Part shown: piece by piece, positions 35,275 through 46,543 of the stretch
Numbering within the stretch: position 1 is the first letter of the stretch
How the letters are laid out: each line of letters opens with the position of its first letter
Origin: Aplidium turbinatum
Lineage: Eukaryota; Chordata; Ascidiacea; Aplousobranchia; Polyclinidae
DNA length: 64,000 nucleotides
Reading direction: 5' to 3'
Assembly: GCA_918807975.1 (NCBI GenBank)
Contig: OU964918.1
Coordinates: forward strand, 30,488,477 to 30,552,476
Translations under genes and position numbers: made by a program
Notes under the pieces: model-generated
What the model was told of the DNA's origin: nothing
What the model saw: the letters and a program-made list of their open reading frames with translations, nothing else
Database searches by the model: none

Positions 35275-35640
35275 GGTAGGCACTTTAACATCACCCACTC
35301 GTCGAAGAGTGCCTGCTTTTCAATGTGAAATTGCTTTGTGTTTTAGTCACAGTTTTCCTTATAAACTCCATTGATTGCAGTCATGAAGATCCTTCTTGCA
35401 CTCAGTTCAGTTGCAGAAGAAAAAATAGTATTAGCAGAGGGTGGGAATCGCACTCACGAAATCGAAATTACTACTCCTCTGCCCTAACCATTAGGCAACG
35501 CTGGTTGTAGCGAAGCATTCAGTTAAATTTCTTTGTATAAAAATTTTTCGATCAGAATATCACGTGTCGAGTCACATGACTGAAATCAGCTGAATCGCGA
35601 GTACGCTTTTCGACGAGTGGATAATGTTAAAGTGCCTACC
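35275..35640. mobile_element. Mutator-type MITE with a tRNA-like core
   Basis: Inverted ends of about 32 bases (GGTAGGCACTTTAACAT ... ATGTTAAAGTGCCTACC) and a perfect 9-bp target duplication CTAGAATCC at 35266-35274 and 35641-35649, the length typical of Mutator. At about 35430-35510 the minus strand has a tRNA-like segment: CCTAATGGTTAGGGC (A box-like) and GTGCGATTCCCAC (B box-like). Confidence 0.82.
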
Positions 35641-36420
35641 CTAGAATCCATTGCCAAGACATCCGGTACGGGTTGAAAAACTTACTTCCTTACAATTGAG
35701 GCCCACAGCCAAGAAACCGACCTTTTTCCCACGCTCTCTAGCGCTTCTCTCTCATGCTACCTGGAAGTGACAAACTCGTCTACGCCACCTAGCGATATGA
35801 CGTCACTTGTAGTCGCACTTAGTGGAGACTAAACTAGACGCGATAGGTAAATGCGCAAATTCACAAGGTATCTATAATGAAGGCGCATCTTTCAGCCAGC
35901 ATATTATACAAATTTATAGTTGTTGATGCCTGTGTGCCAGGAGTGGTTTGCGATGCCCATTGCCGAAGGCTAGTTTCGTAGATTGGAACCGGCAAACTTG
36001 GTTGTATCGAAAAGATTTTGTATTGTACAATAACGCTTCAACAATCATTGGGGCTGTTTTTTGAATCCAGCGTAATCCTCATCGTCGCTAGGGTATTTTC
36101 TGCGAATAAAAGAGACAATGCAGGATGGCAGCACGACTCTTTTCGACTTGCCCAGAACTTCTCCATCCAACAGCCACTCCAGCACGTGCCAAAAAGCGAC
36201 CAGCCTGAGTTGTTAATTCCAATTTAGAGGTAGCCTAAAAGGTGTCAAATGTCAAAGTAAGTAAGCAACACAGTAAGCCTACTGTTTTGCAAGATGGTGA
36301 TCTGTTTTAATTAGATTATAACAGTGGTACCGGTTACATAACTTCTTAATCGTTCTGAGCCGATGGCACATTCTATGTTCATAAAATTTAAAACAAGTAG
36401 ACCTAAAAACGTGAAATAGG

Positions 36421-38328
36421 CAGTGTTGTACGCGTCATTGAAATAATTTGACGGCGTCAGCGTCAGCGCGAATTGCCTAAAAACTTTACACCGTAAAGGA
36501 CTGCGTAAGCTCTTGAAGAAATTGACGGCGTCAGCGTCAGCGCTATTTTTTGCCAGCGTCTCATAAAACGGAAATATTTCAACCAACTTCAGGCTAACAA
36601 TAGCTATAAATAAAGAGCAGGTATTATGTTTTGAGTCTGTATTGTAATTAGCTGCTCAGCCTATTAGTTATTTCCTTGCAGAAAACAAGCATTTCAAAAC
36701 GTTTGTCTGACAATCTGCTGCGTTTGGGACGCATGTTCAGGGGCGCCGGAGCGATTTTTGACTGGAGGGGCAGGAGTATGAAAAAAGGGCACTTTTGTTG
36801 CTGAAAGGCCAATTTTTTTTTTAAGTTTTAAGGTAAGATATAGCGATAATGCTCATCTATCAGCTCATTATCGAGTAATGATACAAGTGTCCGCTATACA
36901 AAGAACAATGGCCCGGAAGGGCATCATGCTATTTTAGCCTATAATGATGTAATATAACTGACTGTGATGGAGAATTTTGTGCCGTGAATATTATTTTGAG
37001 GCAAAAATAGAACATTATGATTAGGCTAAAAGCGAATAGCATAAATTGTTATATTGCAAAGTGTGCAGTAGCTTATCATGACCTTAAAAGGGCACCGTTG
37101 CCCCTTCTTTCCTCCCCATCCACAGAAATTTGAGGGCAGGGGGGCATCCGCTCCCCCTGCTTCCCCCCCCGCTTCCGGCGCCCCTGCGCATATTGTCCTT
37201 TCCAAGTGAAAACATGCGTTCCACAGCAGCGCTGGTTGGTATTGGTGTGTTGTATTTCAAAAACAAGTTGAAAACGTTTAGTCGGAAAGGTATCACTGTC
37301 TTTTTTTCTTTTTTTTTTTTGTCAGAACGCAAAAGAAATTATATTGTGAAAAAGAAATACAGTAACAAAACCAACAAAAGGAAAAGGTGGCAAAACCTTA
37401 ATGGTTTAAGACGTGCATAAAAAGATCTAATATTGCGGTATTCGCATCGATAAATATAGTTAAGCACGGCCACCAAACCTGATACTGTAAAACAAGTAGA
37501 TGAATTAGTTAAGAATCAGTCGCCTCCTCGTTCCTGAAACAATTGGAGCGCCAATTCTTAAAGCAATGAGAACACGACTGAACCTAACAACATCACAAAA
37601 ACAAACTAACACACACACACATATTGTAATTAGGTAATGGACTATCAAAACATGGATTATTTACAAATTTTATACAGAAATAAAGTTTTCGCAGCAACGA
37701 TATTAAGTAGCCTATAGATTGCAGAACAAATACACAATATGGCAGCTCATTATCAAGATAAAATAGTTAAAAAAGCTTTGTTTTTTAAATTAATTTCCTG
37801 GACATGTAAAAGCATAAGAAGCATGATGATATAGCAGCTGTGCTGTGATAGTTTAGCATGTATAAATCTTTTAACGAGGTCCACTGCACCAACATCGCTC
37901 TTTTCAGGGGCATAGAGGCCTTGAAATAAAGTAGGCTATATTCAACGTCCGCGATGCCATTCATGGATTTTTCGCTTTCTGTCTCTGATCCCTCGTTCTC
38001 AATACATGGGTAATCACCATTTGGCAAACTTCTTCCGCATGTATTCCAGGGAGCCATTCCAACCAACGCAAAAGCCGGTAATTCAGATGAGTCGCGCTGG
38101 CCAGAATACATTGTGAAACCATAGGTGAAATTCTTATTGTGAAACGAGATTTTCCATGAAAACAAAAAATGACGCTTAGCGCTTGACGCTTAAAATCGGC
38201 AAAATAGTTGACGGCGCTATCACTTCCGTCAACTGAAAAATAAATTGACGGCGCTAGCCTCAGCGTCAACAAAAATTTGACGCCGTCAAATGACGCCGTC
38301 AAATTGACGGCGTCAACGTACAACACTG
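36421..38328 (-). mobile_element. hAT transposon with GACGGCGTCAGCG subterminal repeats
   Basis: Ends CAGTGTTGTACGC and CGTACAACACTG; perfect 8-bp target duplication GAAATAGG at 36413-36420 and 38329-38336. Both ends carry repeated TTGACGGCGTCAGCGTCAGCG-like blocks. The minus-strand transposase tail reads PIPTSAAVERMFSLGKDNMR near 37200-37260 and, beyond the MITE at 36738-37186, MRPKRSRLSDKRFEMLVF. Further transposase-like sequence (ATHLNYRLLRWLEW) at about 38050-38090. Confidence 0.9.
36738..37186. mobile_element. hAT MITE inside the transposase of the 36421 hAT
   Basis: Ends CAGGGGCGCCGGAGCG and TTCCGGCGCCCCTG; flanks CGCATGTT and CGCATATT (7 of 8). The same family starts at 63937. It is the fourth nesting level here. 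Confidence 0.9.
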
Positions 38329-38380
38329 GAAATAGGATATGCACTATGCAGCCTATAGCTTCTATTGTGTAACTACAAAC

Positions 38381-38727
38381 CTTCTGTATTGTCCGCTTTT
38401 GCATTCGATGATCTCTATCCAGCTTAGAAGCAGAAGCATCAGAGGTAGCAGAAATACTACATTTTATGATGGGAACAGCAGATTTCTTCAGATTGTAGCC
38501 TAACGTTTGCAAAATCCCATATTAACTTCAAGATAATTTTCAAAATCATGCTCAAGAAAGTGATTTGAGCAGATAACACTGCTAGGGAAGGGTCCATTCC
38601 ATTTACGGACTTGATGAGCAAACTTGCACCACTTAATTTGCAAACGTTGATCGTTAGGGAAGGCAAAAAATGTCACCTTGCAACGAGGAACAGATTTTGT
38701 GTGACAGATAGAGCAAATGTTCACCAT
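38381..38727 (-). pseudogene. THAP zinc-finger exon of the Kolobok element
   Basis: Starts at ATG 38725-38727 (MVNICSICHTKS). It has the C2CH layout of a THAP domain: CSIC, FAFPNDQRLQIKWCKFA, W before P, then CSNHFLEHDF, and finally LKKSAVPIIKC (compare the AVPTIF box). The exon ends at 38381 before a GT. The frame is broken at TAGCCTA 38496-38502; without GGCTA (minus strand) it reads NMGFCKRYNLKKSAVP straight through. THAP domains bind DNA in P-element- and Kolobok-type transposases and in host proteins. A captured host THAP gene is possible but less likely given the TTAA ends. Confidence 0.75.
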
Positions 38728-40615
38728 TTTAAATATTTAGCTCAGAACTACAATAATCTAAGAAACGAAGTTACGAGAGAAACGTTTTCTTTTAAAAGTT
38801 AATTTTTCCAAGAGATACATTTGAACGAAAGACTTGAAATTTAGCCTACAAGAATGTTACATAACATTGGTTAAGACGTAGCCTACCTCGCATGCTTTCC
38901 TTATGGGCCTATGACAGCTTTGGTCAGTCTCTTAAACCAACAATCTCAATGAACAAGACAACAGACCTGGCTTATTTTTTCAAACTCGAGATTGCAAAGA
39001 GCCTATACTACTTGCTTTCACATAAAAAGCATGTGCAACAAGACCGAAGCAGCGAAAAAAACCTCTTCCCTCTAAGACGAAGACAACCAAAGGACTTGCA
39101 AAACCGATAGTCGCTCCGACGTCTGACTACAAGTAACGTCATAATCCGCGTGTTGCGTAATGCAATCCGCCATTGCAGAAACGTGGCCAAAATACAAGCG
39201 CGTGGAAAACCATGGTTTTGATAATTTTTATTGAGATAAATATAACCTTAAAATGTAAGGGCGAGGTTGGTATTTATAGATTGAAACATGCTCTTTCAGA
39301 CAAAGTGAGGTCAAAGTCATCGTGCAGTTGCACTTTAAACTGCATCCTGGGTAATGGATATGCAGAGATGGGCGTGATCTTGATCTTGAAGATCACTTTT
39401 TTGTTAGTGATCTTGATCTTGATCTAAGATCACTTTTTTTTGTGTGATCTTGATCTTGAAGAACAATAAGATCAAGATCACTTTAAAATTGAAGTTTACT
39501 TACTAAACAGAGGAATTTTTTTAGAACTCGTACTGTACAAAGTAGTTAGTGGCAACTACTAACATTAAGCCACTGTTAATATGATATGTATCCAACAAAA
39601 GACAATTTAAAGTCTCCATCTAATCTGGTCAGTGTTGCCGTTTCAAAATTGAAAAAGTTTTCTGTGTTGGTCATAATAAAGAAGTCAACTTCCGTGTACT
39701 TTATGTTGACGTATAGTAAAAAAATGATTTAACTTTGTTCACAATTTCTATGTGTGAATTTTAAAGAAATGTTTGCTTTCTTTGACTCAATTTTAGATGT
39801 TTCAAAAGTCTAGGATGGTGGTGTTAAAAAATCTGGACTCTAGCCGACTTTGGTCATGTAAAGTGGTTTATTGCAGCAAATCAACGAGACCAAGACTTGT
39901 TTAAGGTCTGAGTATGGAGCGGTTTGTCTGATCGCAAACCTCTGAACTTTTTTGATAGCAGACAACAGTATCAAGGTTGCCAGATGGGTAAATGGTACAA
40001 TAAACATTGACATAACACAGTGAAAGTTAAAACTACTTAGTAACACGAATAAAAACTCCCACATAAACCAGACAAAAATTTGGTAAAAAATGATGCAGTT
40101 CAAAGTTTATTTTCATTTATTTATTATAAATAAAAAGTATAAAACTAATTGCAAATTTTGCGACTTTTTCAGTAGGGGAGATGCGGGAGAGTTGAGCCAA
40201 TTTTTGCTTTTGAGCCCATATTTCCGATTGTATGGTTGCTGGTCCAAATGTTGTTGTGCTTATGTTGAAGTAGAACCAATTGGCTTCCAATCACTCTGAT
40301 TAAATGTTAGTCAATATCAAACGTATTTTCAGAATTTAACTTTAAAAAAGTTTTGCCAAATGGCTCAACTCTCCTGCACCTACAGGAGAGTTGATCATAG
40401 TGTTAAGGAGAGTTGAGCCGGATAAGGAGAGTTGATCCATGTAATGTAGAAGTTCAAAGTTAAAGTAGCAATGTTCTGCAAAAGCCTCATAAACCTTGTG
40501 AGTCATAATTTGGGCTTTCGACAAACAATCAGTGCAGTTAAGAATGACTTTTTCTGTTAAACAGTAAGCTATCTGTAAGCCTAAAGTACTGTATATTTGT
40601 GCACCACAGAATTTT

Positions 40616-41222
40616 ATGAGTGCAGACTTTTTTAAAAGAAAACATCAAGCTTGTAACCAGTATGCCATAAAATACACCCGGATTTCTATTCGTAGTAGCT
40701 CTGAAGAAGATATCCAGCGTGCTGCTGAAGAAAATGAACGTGGCACCTGGATTCGATCAGCTGCAAACGAATTTGGCGTCAACAACAGGTCCACTTTAGA
40801 GCGATATATTAAGAAACGCAAAGAAAAACGTCATGACAATTTTGGATACAAGAAATGTAAAACAGCTAATATGATATTTACAACGGAAATGGAAACCGAG
40901 CTAGCCAATCACGTGAAAGATTTGGCCTCTACCTTGGCCTCTACTAGATTATGGCTGGTCAAAAGACAAATGTCGCATGCTTGCCTACGAATTTGCTGTG
41001 AGAAGTAACGTTGTTATTCCCGATAGCTGGAAAGAGGACAAGAAAGCAGGACAAAGCTTCTGGTTGGGATTCAAAGATCGCCAAAAGTTGTCGATACATA
41101 GCCTACTCCTGAAGCGACATGATTAGCATGGGCAACAGCATTTAATAGATACACTGTTGGTACCTTCTTCGATAAACTTGCAACTGTAATGGATCGCTAT
41201 CATTTCCAGCCACAAGACATAT
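40616..41222 (+). pseudogene. pogo/Tigger transposase N-terminal part, broken
   Basis: 40616-40930 is open and gives an HTH of the psq type (IRSAANEFGVNNRSTLERYI KKR split at 20). After a shift near 40945 the CENPB-type HTH follows (LAYEFAVRSNVVIPDSW, FWLGFKDRQKLSI). TAGCCTA at 41099-41105 breaks the frame; without five bases it continues HTPEAT, a stop, then ATAFNRYTVGTFFDKLATVM and HFQPQDIY. The protein ends where the mariner begins; the DDE half is not found. Confidence 0.82.
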
Positions 41223-42130
41223 AGACTACTGTATTTAGGAAAAACAAGTTTTACTCAATGCGTTCGCCATTTGCTTCGATAACAAGTCGGAGACGCTTCG
41301 AAAAGGACCTGCAAAAGTCACAAATAACTCTTTGAGGTATTTAGGTCCATTCTTTTTTCAGATTAGCCTTCAGCGCTTCCAAACTTTGGTTGTGTTTAGT
41401 CGAAACCTTGTTCTCCAGGTAAGACCAGATACCAAAGCCCAGGGGGTTCAGGTCTGTGGATGAAGGCCATTCTTCCTTGGAAATGAAGAACGGCACATTA
41501 TAGCTGAAAGCCAGTTTAGCGTTCTCTTAGCTCCATGTGAAGGGACAGAAACTTGTTGGAATGACCAGTTAAGTTTTTTTGAAGTGTTTCTTTACCCAAG
41601 ACAACAATGAACCCTCAAGAACGTCATTTCAGTAGTTTTCTTGGTTCATTTTCACTCCTTGGTACACAAAATCAATGGACTCCTTCCTGCTGATTCGTTG
41701 ACTGCGGCCCACACCATCACTGCTTTTGCCGCCCCTTGTCTCCGAGTGACTATCCGGGGTTCCATGTAACCATTTCTTGACCAAACACGATCATTTTGAC
41801 TGTTAAAATGACGCTAGACATCAAATTTCTTCTCATCGCTGAACACAAGATTTGGCAGCGTGCCTCCTTCAACGCGTGAGAGCAGAATAGGAGTGGTAGC
41901 CGTTTCTCGGGCTCCCTCTCCGGAACCGAACCCTGATTCCCCGTCACCCGTCACCACCGCCTACTGGCTCTGGAGAGACGTTTCTCAATAGTATTGACAT
42001 TTAGCAACTGTTTCTTCATTTATTTAATGGGCTCATCTTCAAATCCTTCTTGAGAACTGTGAACATGGTTCCATAGGCCACGTTCGCCTTCTTTGCCAGT
42101 TTTTGAAGTGGATCTCTTGTAACGTTAATT
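41221..42130 (-). mobile_element. mariner-like element, transposase broken
   Basis: Minus-strand blocks: DPLQKLAKKANVAYGTMF (HTH) near 42100; LLSRVEGGTLPNLVFSDEKK near 41850; GAAKAVMVWAAVNESAGRSP near 41720; and a decayed SFQQVSVPSHGAK catalytic-block region near 41540. Last recognisable part is about 41240-41300. Multiple stops and shifts. A piece of 18S rRNA interrupts it at about 41891-41956. Confidence 0.78.
41891..41956 (-). rRNA. 18S rRNA fragment (about 66 bp) embedded in the mariner
   Basis: The minus strand contains GACGGGTGACGGGGAATCAG, GGGTTCGGTTCCGGAGAGGG and GCCCGAGAAACGGCTACCAC in sequence, the conserved 18S small-subunit stretch (about 380-460 in vertebrate numbering) with a few changes. 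Mariner coding sequence resumes on both sides. Not functional. Confidence 0.88.
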
Positions 42131-43344
42131 ATTGATGACCCTTGTAAATTGTAATAGATAAGCCGTTAGGTTAGCTATTCAATCACAGTATAACAAATAA
42201 TTCAGCAAAGATAGCTTGGGCTCTTTTGCAGAACTCACCACAATGCCTGAAACATTTGCATGATTGGCTAGACTGTTTTAACAAATAGGTTGAAGCAAAA
42301 GTCCAGTTGCTTTGATATTTTTGCTTCAATAATTAACTGTTGCAAGCAAGTACGCCTATATAGGCCTGTCGTTTTTAAGCATAAAACAACAATTTAAACG
42401 CTAGAATTGTAGATTTGAGAAAAAATGTTTTCATTAAATAAAAGGGAGAGTTGAGCCATGTGGTTTAACTCTCCTTGACGTGATGGTTCAACTCTCCTAA
42501 TCGTAGCCATTTTGAATTTAGCCCGGATTTCTTCAAAACGCTTTTAAGAAGCTGCATGGTAATTGTTGCATACAATCACCTTTTCCAAAGGTACCCTGCA
42601 CTATATTTGTAATTTAAATATCTTTTATAGATCTAGAGTTATTTAAGCAAATGCTGAAATTTGTCAAATCTACTTTTTGATACATTTTTTGCATTTTCAA
42701 AGATAACTTTCCGTGGCTATATCGTAAAGCCTTCTTGACAACAGTGAAGTTGTAACATTGTTTTTTCATACCACTAGTGACAGTAGAGTGCAATTATGTT
42801 AAGCAGAATTTCTGCTAGAGGTGGCTGTTCAACTCTCCTTGTGCCTCAACTCTCCTGCATCTCCCCTACTATTGTAATTAACTTTGGCCTTGGGTGTGAC
42901 GTTGCGGTTCTACGCAAACTACGTCAGCAATTGATAGACCTAATAGCAACAGTCACTAACTTATTACAATTCTTAGGCAAGTGATCGAGTAGTTAAAAGT
43001 AAAAGTTAGCAATACCAACTATATACCTTTACCCAGGTTGCTTATAGTACGGTAATTATTTTTTGCAACATCATTGATCAAAAACTTCATTTTTTTTCAA
43101 GTAACTTACACAAAAAGTGATCTTGAAAGTGATCTTCATCTTCAAGATCACGATCTTGATCTTGATCTTCAAGATCACATAGTTTGGTGATCTTGATCTT
43201 GATCTTCAAGATCACCTATTCTTGGTGATCTTGATCTTCAAGATCACCAATACTGGTGATCTTGCCCATCTCTGTGGATATGACATTAAACTGCATCTTC
43301 GATGTCAGTAGGAGAGGTAGCACCTTACCCCAGGTCTGGGCCTG

Positions 43345-43623
43345 TTGGCACTGGAACACGTCTCGCTGGTAGTTCTGGCACTCATTTCTGATATTGATGC
43401 CCGTGCCAGGCAGGTTGGTGGCATAGGCAGAACTACATGCTACAATGGCAACATCTTTCAAGAAGGAAAACTTACGTCAAACCCAGGTTGGCCAAACTCG
43501 TTAGTTGTCGTGCAGAGGCATCCGGCCATCAAAATGCTCCCTGTAGGAAAACATGCACCAAAAATTCCTGAACTACTACTTCATCTAGCTTTTGAAATTA
43601 TGTCAAATGTCAGATTTGCTTGA
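43345..43623 (+). other. Open frame of unknown origin in the 34860 hAT
   Basis: 92-residue frame (MALEHVSLVVLALISDIDAR at its start); no family recognised. It may be decayed hAT or captured sequence. Confidence 0.2.
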
Positions 43624-44001
43624 AAAACTAAAATAATTTAATTTGTCCCTCCTAAGAGAAAATACCAATATTTTGCATTGAAATCTAAAATTGATGCGTT
43701 CATCAAACAATTGAACATCTGGAAACCAAAACTTCAAAATCATTTATCTGAAATGTTTTCACTTCGCCCACCGTTCCAGCCTAAACAACATTGAAACCGC
43801 CTTGAGACCTGCATTAACAAATACTGAGCCACGGCTGGACTTGGTTTGGGGCAACAAACAGTCCCACCCATCACACTTTTCCAGTAGGCTGCCCATAGTT
43901 ATGGTCAGAAATAACTAAAAACAAACTGAACTGAGAACGATAAATTGTTTTTGGTTTTCGTTAGATTTAAGTTTTTCAATAAATATCACAAATGTATTGT
44001 A

Positions 44002-44847
44002 GGAGAGGGTGGGGTAAGATAAGCACCTTTTTGCTTAAGTCGCTTTTATAAAAGAACGGTTTGTTTTGGAAAATTTTAATAGGGTGAACTTAAAGCACTA
44101 GTAAATCAGCTACATTTTAGATTGAGTTTTATCACCTTGCGATTTTTATATTTTTTTATATTGATACTTATTCGCGTGTTGCTCAACTTACCCCGGCATA
44201 AATTGTATGGGGTAAATTGAGCAATGACCTGGGGTAAGTTGAGCAATTCGATTAAGTTGAAGCATCCCCCTGTCAGTTTGTTTGTATAATTGCGAGGCAT
44301 TATGCTTCACAACACAACACTGTTTTTTTATCCAATACGAACCTAAAAAGACACAAATTCAACAGTTCAAACATTAAATAAGCTAAGGCTATTTCTTTTG
44401 GGGTAAGTTGAGCAACTGCTCCAACATACAGTAGGCTACTTCAACTAGCATTGCACACTTTACCCCATCCTAATTTTTGTGACAAAATTACAAATATTTA
44501 AAAAACTACAAGACTAACCAACCTGAACGTTTTATTGAATATCCTCACACTTTATGCTTACCAATACAAAAAAAAAAAACAGATTTGATTTACATAGTGT
44601 AACAATAAAGTTATTCAGTTTTTGGCAAAAAAATAAAAATTTCGAATTTTCGACATAAGCAATATAATCTGATATAATTGCGTGCCATTGTAAAATGCAA
44701 TTCTCAGTGGACATAACAAATACATTGAATGAAGTGGCATTATGAGTGATACATCCAGAATAAAAATAAAAAAATTCCGCCGACTCGTTTTTCCAAAAAC
44801 AGGGGTTGCTCACCTTACCCCATTGCACACTTTACCCCAGTCTCCCA
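44002..44847. mobile_element. Non-autonomous pogo-type element
   Basis: TA-flanked ends GGAGAGGGTGGGGTAAGATA and, inverted, GGGAGACTGGGGTAAAGTG; GGGGTAAGTTGAGCA recurs inside. About 845 bp, no transposase. Confidence 0.75.
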
Positions 44848-45103
44848 TATAACTCGCAGTGTTCGTCGTTTTAATCGTAAGGGGTCGCGAAACATTTTAG
44901 GAAATTAAAAGAGGTCGCAAGCAAAAAAGTTTGGGAAGCCCTGAATTATTCTACTCTGGTGTCTATATTGTGATGAGGTAACATGTGCTTTGTGGATGAC
45001 CTAATAACCTATAGTGGAAGGTGGGGGCAACCTCAGATTTTCTAATTTTCAACAAAAAATTACACACTGCCACACAAACCATCGACAACAAATATGCTAT
45101 CCA

Positions 45104-45425
45104 CCCCGATAGCTCAGTTAGTTAGCGCGTGACTTCTGGAACGAAGAAGCTTCAAGATCAAGCGGCGCTGGTTCGACTCTCAGGGAGTGCGCTTCTCCAA
45201 CGCACGTTAAGGACTGCTCTCCATTCAGCGGCATCTAATGGATGGAATAACTCCCCGGCAACAAGACTTCAACAATCGGAAACTTCACTCTGTCAATCTC
45301 GGTGACCGGGCCTGCGTCAGTGATTCAAAGCCTCTACAAGTATGCGAAACTGCCAGGAATAAGCTCTGCAAGAAGCTTTCTCAGTCCGAGGATAACGATT
45401 CAATCAATCAATCACATCACATCAC
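45104..45425 (+). mobile_element. tRNA-derived SINE, family A, full length
   Basis: Head CCCCGATAGCTCAGTTAGTT (A box at about 45110) and GGTTCGACTCTC (B box, 45170-45181), a body of about 200 bases, and a CAATCAATCAATC tail. Reference copy for the four minus-strand copies at 3865, 5450, 8665 and 18704. Confidence 0.92.
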
Positions 45426-45559
45426 TGAGATAGGCTATTTTTAGCTAGAAAAGAAAAGCTGAAACTTTATAAAAAAAAAAATGGTCAGACCCGTAATATT
45501 GTAAGGGGTGCAAGCGGTAGCCCTGACAAAAACACAGGAAGGGAAAATGCCAGTGGCAG

Positions 45560-45897
45560 AAATGAAAATGTTGCGATGGCCTCTGGGGTTGACAAAGTAG
45601 GGCAGAGTAAGAAATGAAATCATCAGAGAACGAATGCAAGTTGGAGAGCTGGAAGACAAGTTGAGAGAGACACGTCCTAATTGATCACTGGTCAGGTCAC
45701 GTCGTAAAGAGAGACGAAGATTATGTACGAAGAAAAAATCAGACAATTGGAAGTCGGTAAAAGAAATCGAAGAAGGCCGTGAAAAAGATGGAGAGATTGT
45801 GTGACAAAAGATATAGAAATAGTGGGAGTGAAGGAGGAAGATGCTGCTGACAGAGTGATGTGGAGGACTGCAATCTGCACCGGCAACCCCACTTAAA
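45560..45897 (+). mobile_element. RTE-like LINE C-terminal fragment
   Basis: Blocks IIRERMQVGELEDKL, WSGHVVKRDEDYVRR and RDCVTKDIEIVGVKEEDAAD then RVMWRTAICTGNPT with a stop at 45895-45897. These match the tail of RTE-type RT proteins; the blocks are in different frames. Confidence 0.7.
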
Positions 45898-46327
45898 GTG
45901 AGAATAAAACCAGAAGTAGACGAGGTCAAAGTCTACATCTTGGACAAAACTAATATCTTATTTGGCCAAAAAATACGCAAAAAGTGATCAAAACAAGATA
46001 ACAAATTTTTGCTTTGTTGAAAGTTTTTTTTCTGCATCCGCTACTGACTGCACCATTAATAATCTACTCCAGAAATGTAACTTAATTAATAACAAAATTT
46101 GTTGACATAGCAAAAATAACATAGCCTACGGCACGTAAACATTAATGCAATAGGCATAGTAGTAAATAGCCTGTAGAGTGAGCAGTAGGGCGCATCAAGC
46201 CCTTGAATAAAAGTGTTGTCTCATTGCAGTATATTTCAGGATGTAGCCCACGATTCCTAGAAAAAATGCATTGTCTAAAATGTTACAAAATTTGGATGAA
46301 CTTTTACGGCTTAAGTGAAACTGGTAG
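45898..46327. other. Unassigned stretch
   Basis: Nothing recognised. Confidence 0.4.
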
Positions 46328-46543
46328 AGTTCCATGCCAACTGCAGTCACTAGACCTACAACTAAAGAACAAAGTGTGAGATTGCTTGAAATTGCGACAT
46401 TTGTGTGTCTGGCAGGCTATACACTTTTATGGCGCATGTGGAACGGGTAAAGTGTATATCAGGCACACAAATGTAGCAATTTCAAGCAGTCTCACACTTT
46501 GTTCTTTAGTTGTATGTCAAATGAGTGCAGTTGACATGGAACT
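46328..46543. repeat. Hairpin (foldback) MITE, 216 bp
   Basis: Arms of about 100 bases (AGTTCCATGCCAACTGCAGT ... ACTGCAGTTGACATGGAACT-type pairing) with a loop of about 10-20 bases around 46435. Confidence 0.8.

Larger units (their letters stand above)
35236..39334 (-). mobile_element. Kolobok-type transposon with THAP domain
   Basis: Exact 16-base inverted ends AGTGCAACTGCACGAT / ATCGTGCAGTTGCACT, each next to TTAA (35232-35235 and 39335-39338). TTAA targets plus a THAP-encoding exon (38381-38727) are the marks of Kolobok. No catalytic domain was recognised; much of the interior is other elements (35275-35640, 36421-38328). Confidence 0.78.
40175..42866 (+). mobile_element. pogo/Tigger-type transposon
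   Basis: Ends GGGGAGATGCGGGAGAGTTG and CAACTCTCCTGCATCTCCCC, each next to TA (40173-74 and 42867-68). Repeats of GGAGAGTTGAGCC lie inside both ends. It codes an N-terminal transposase block and is invaded by a mariner. Confidence 0.92.
39363..43274. mobile_element. hAT element with GATCTTGATCTTGAAGATCAC subterminal arrays
   Basis: Ends CAGAGATGGGCGTGATCTTG and CTTGCCCATCTCTG; perfect 8-bp target duplication TGGATATG at 39355-39362 and 43275-43282. Left array about 39370-39480, right array about 43115-43265. The pogo at 40175-42866 fills most of it; no hAT transposase seen. Confidence 0.9.
34860..44943 (+). mobile_element. 10-kb nested hAT transposon
   Basis: Ends CAGGGCTTCCCAAACTGGGG and GTTTGGGAAGCCCTG with GGTCGC subterminal repeats; perfect 8-bp target duplication AATTATTC at 34852-34859 and 44944-44951. 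Its own sequence is only about 1.2 kb: 34860-35235, 39335-39362, 43283-44001 and 44848-44943. Traces of a ZBED-like transposase remain: VINFIKSRALDMLPVF and TLLLHREVRWLSKV near 34990-35120, and LKSKIDAFIKQLNIW near 43681. Everything else is later insertions. Confidence 0.9.

Noticed and set aside
37084-37332. 82-residue minus-strand frame as one protein
   Set aside because: It fuses a hAT transposase tail to MITE sequence at the 37186 boundary.
45104-45190. Genuine tRNA gene
   Set aside because: It has A and B boxes but no proper acceptor stem and continues into a SINE body with dispersed copies.
45441-45929. 162-residue minus-strand frame
   Set aside because: It is antisense to an RTE-like LINE tail on the + strand.
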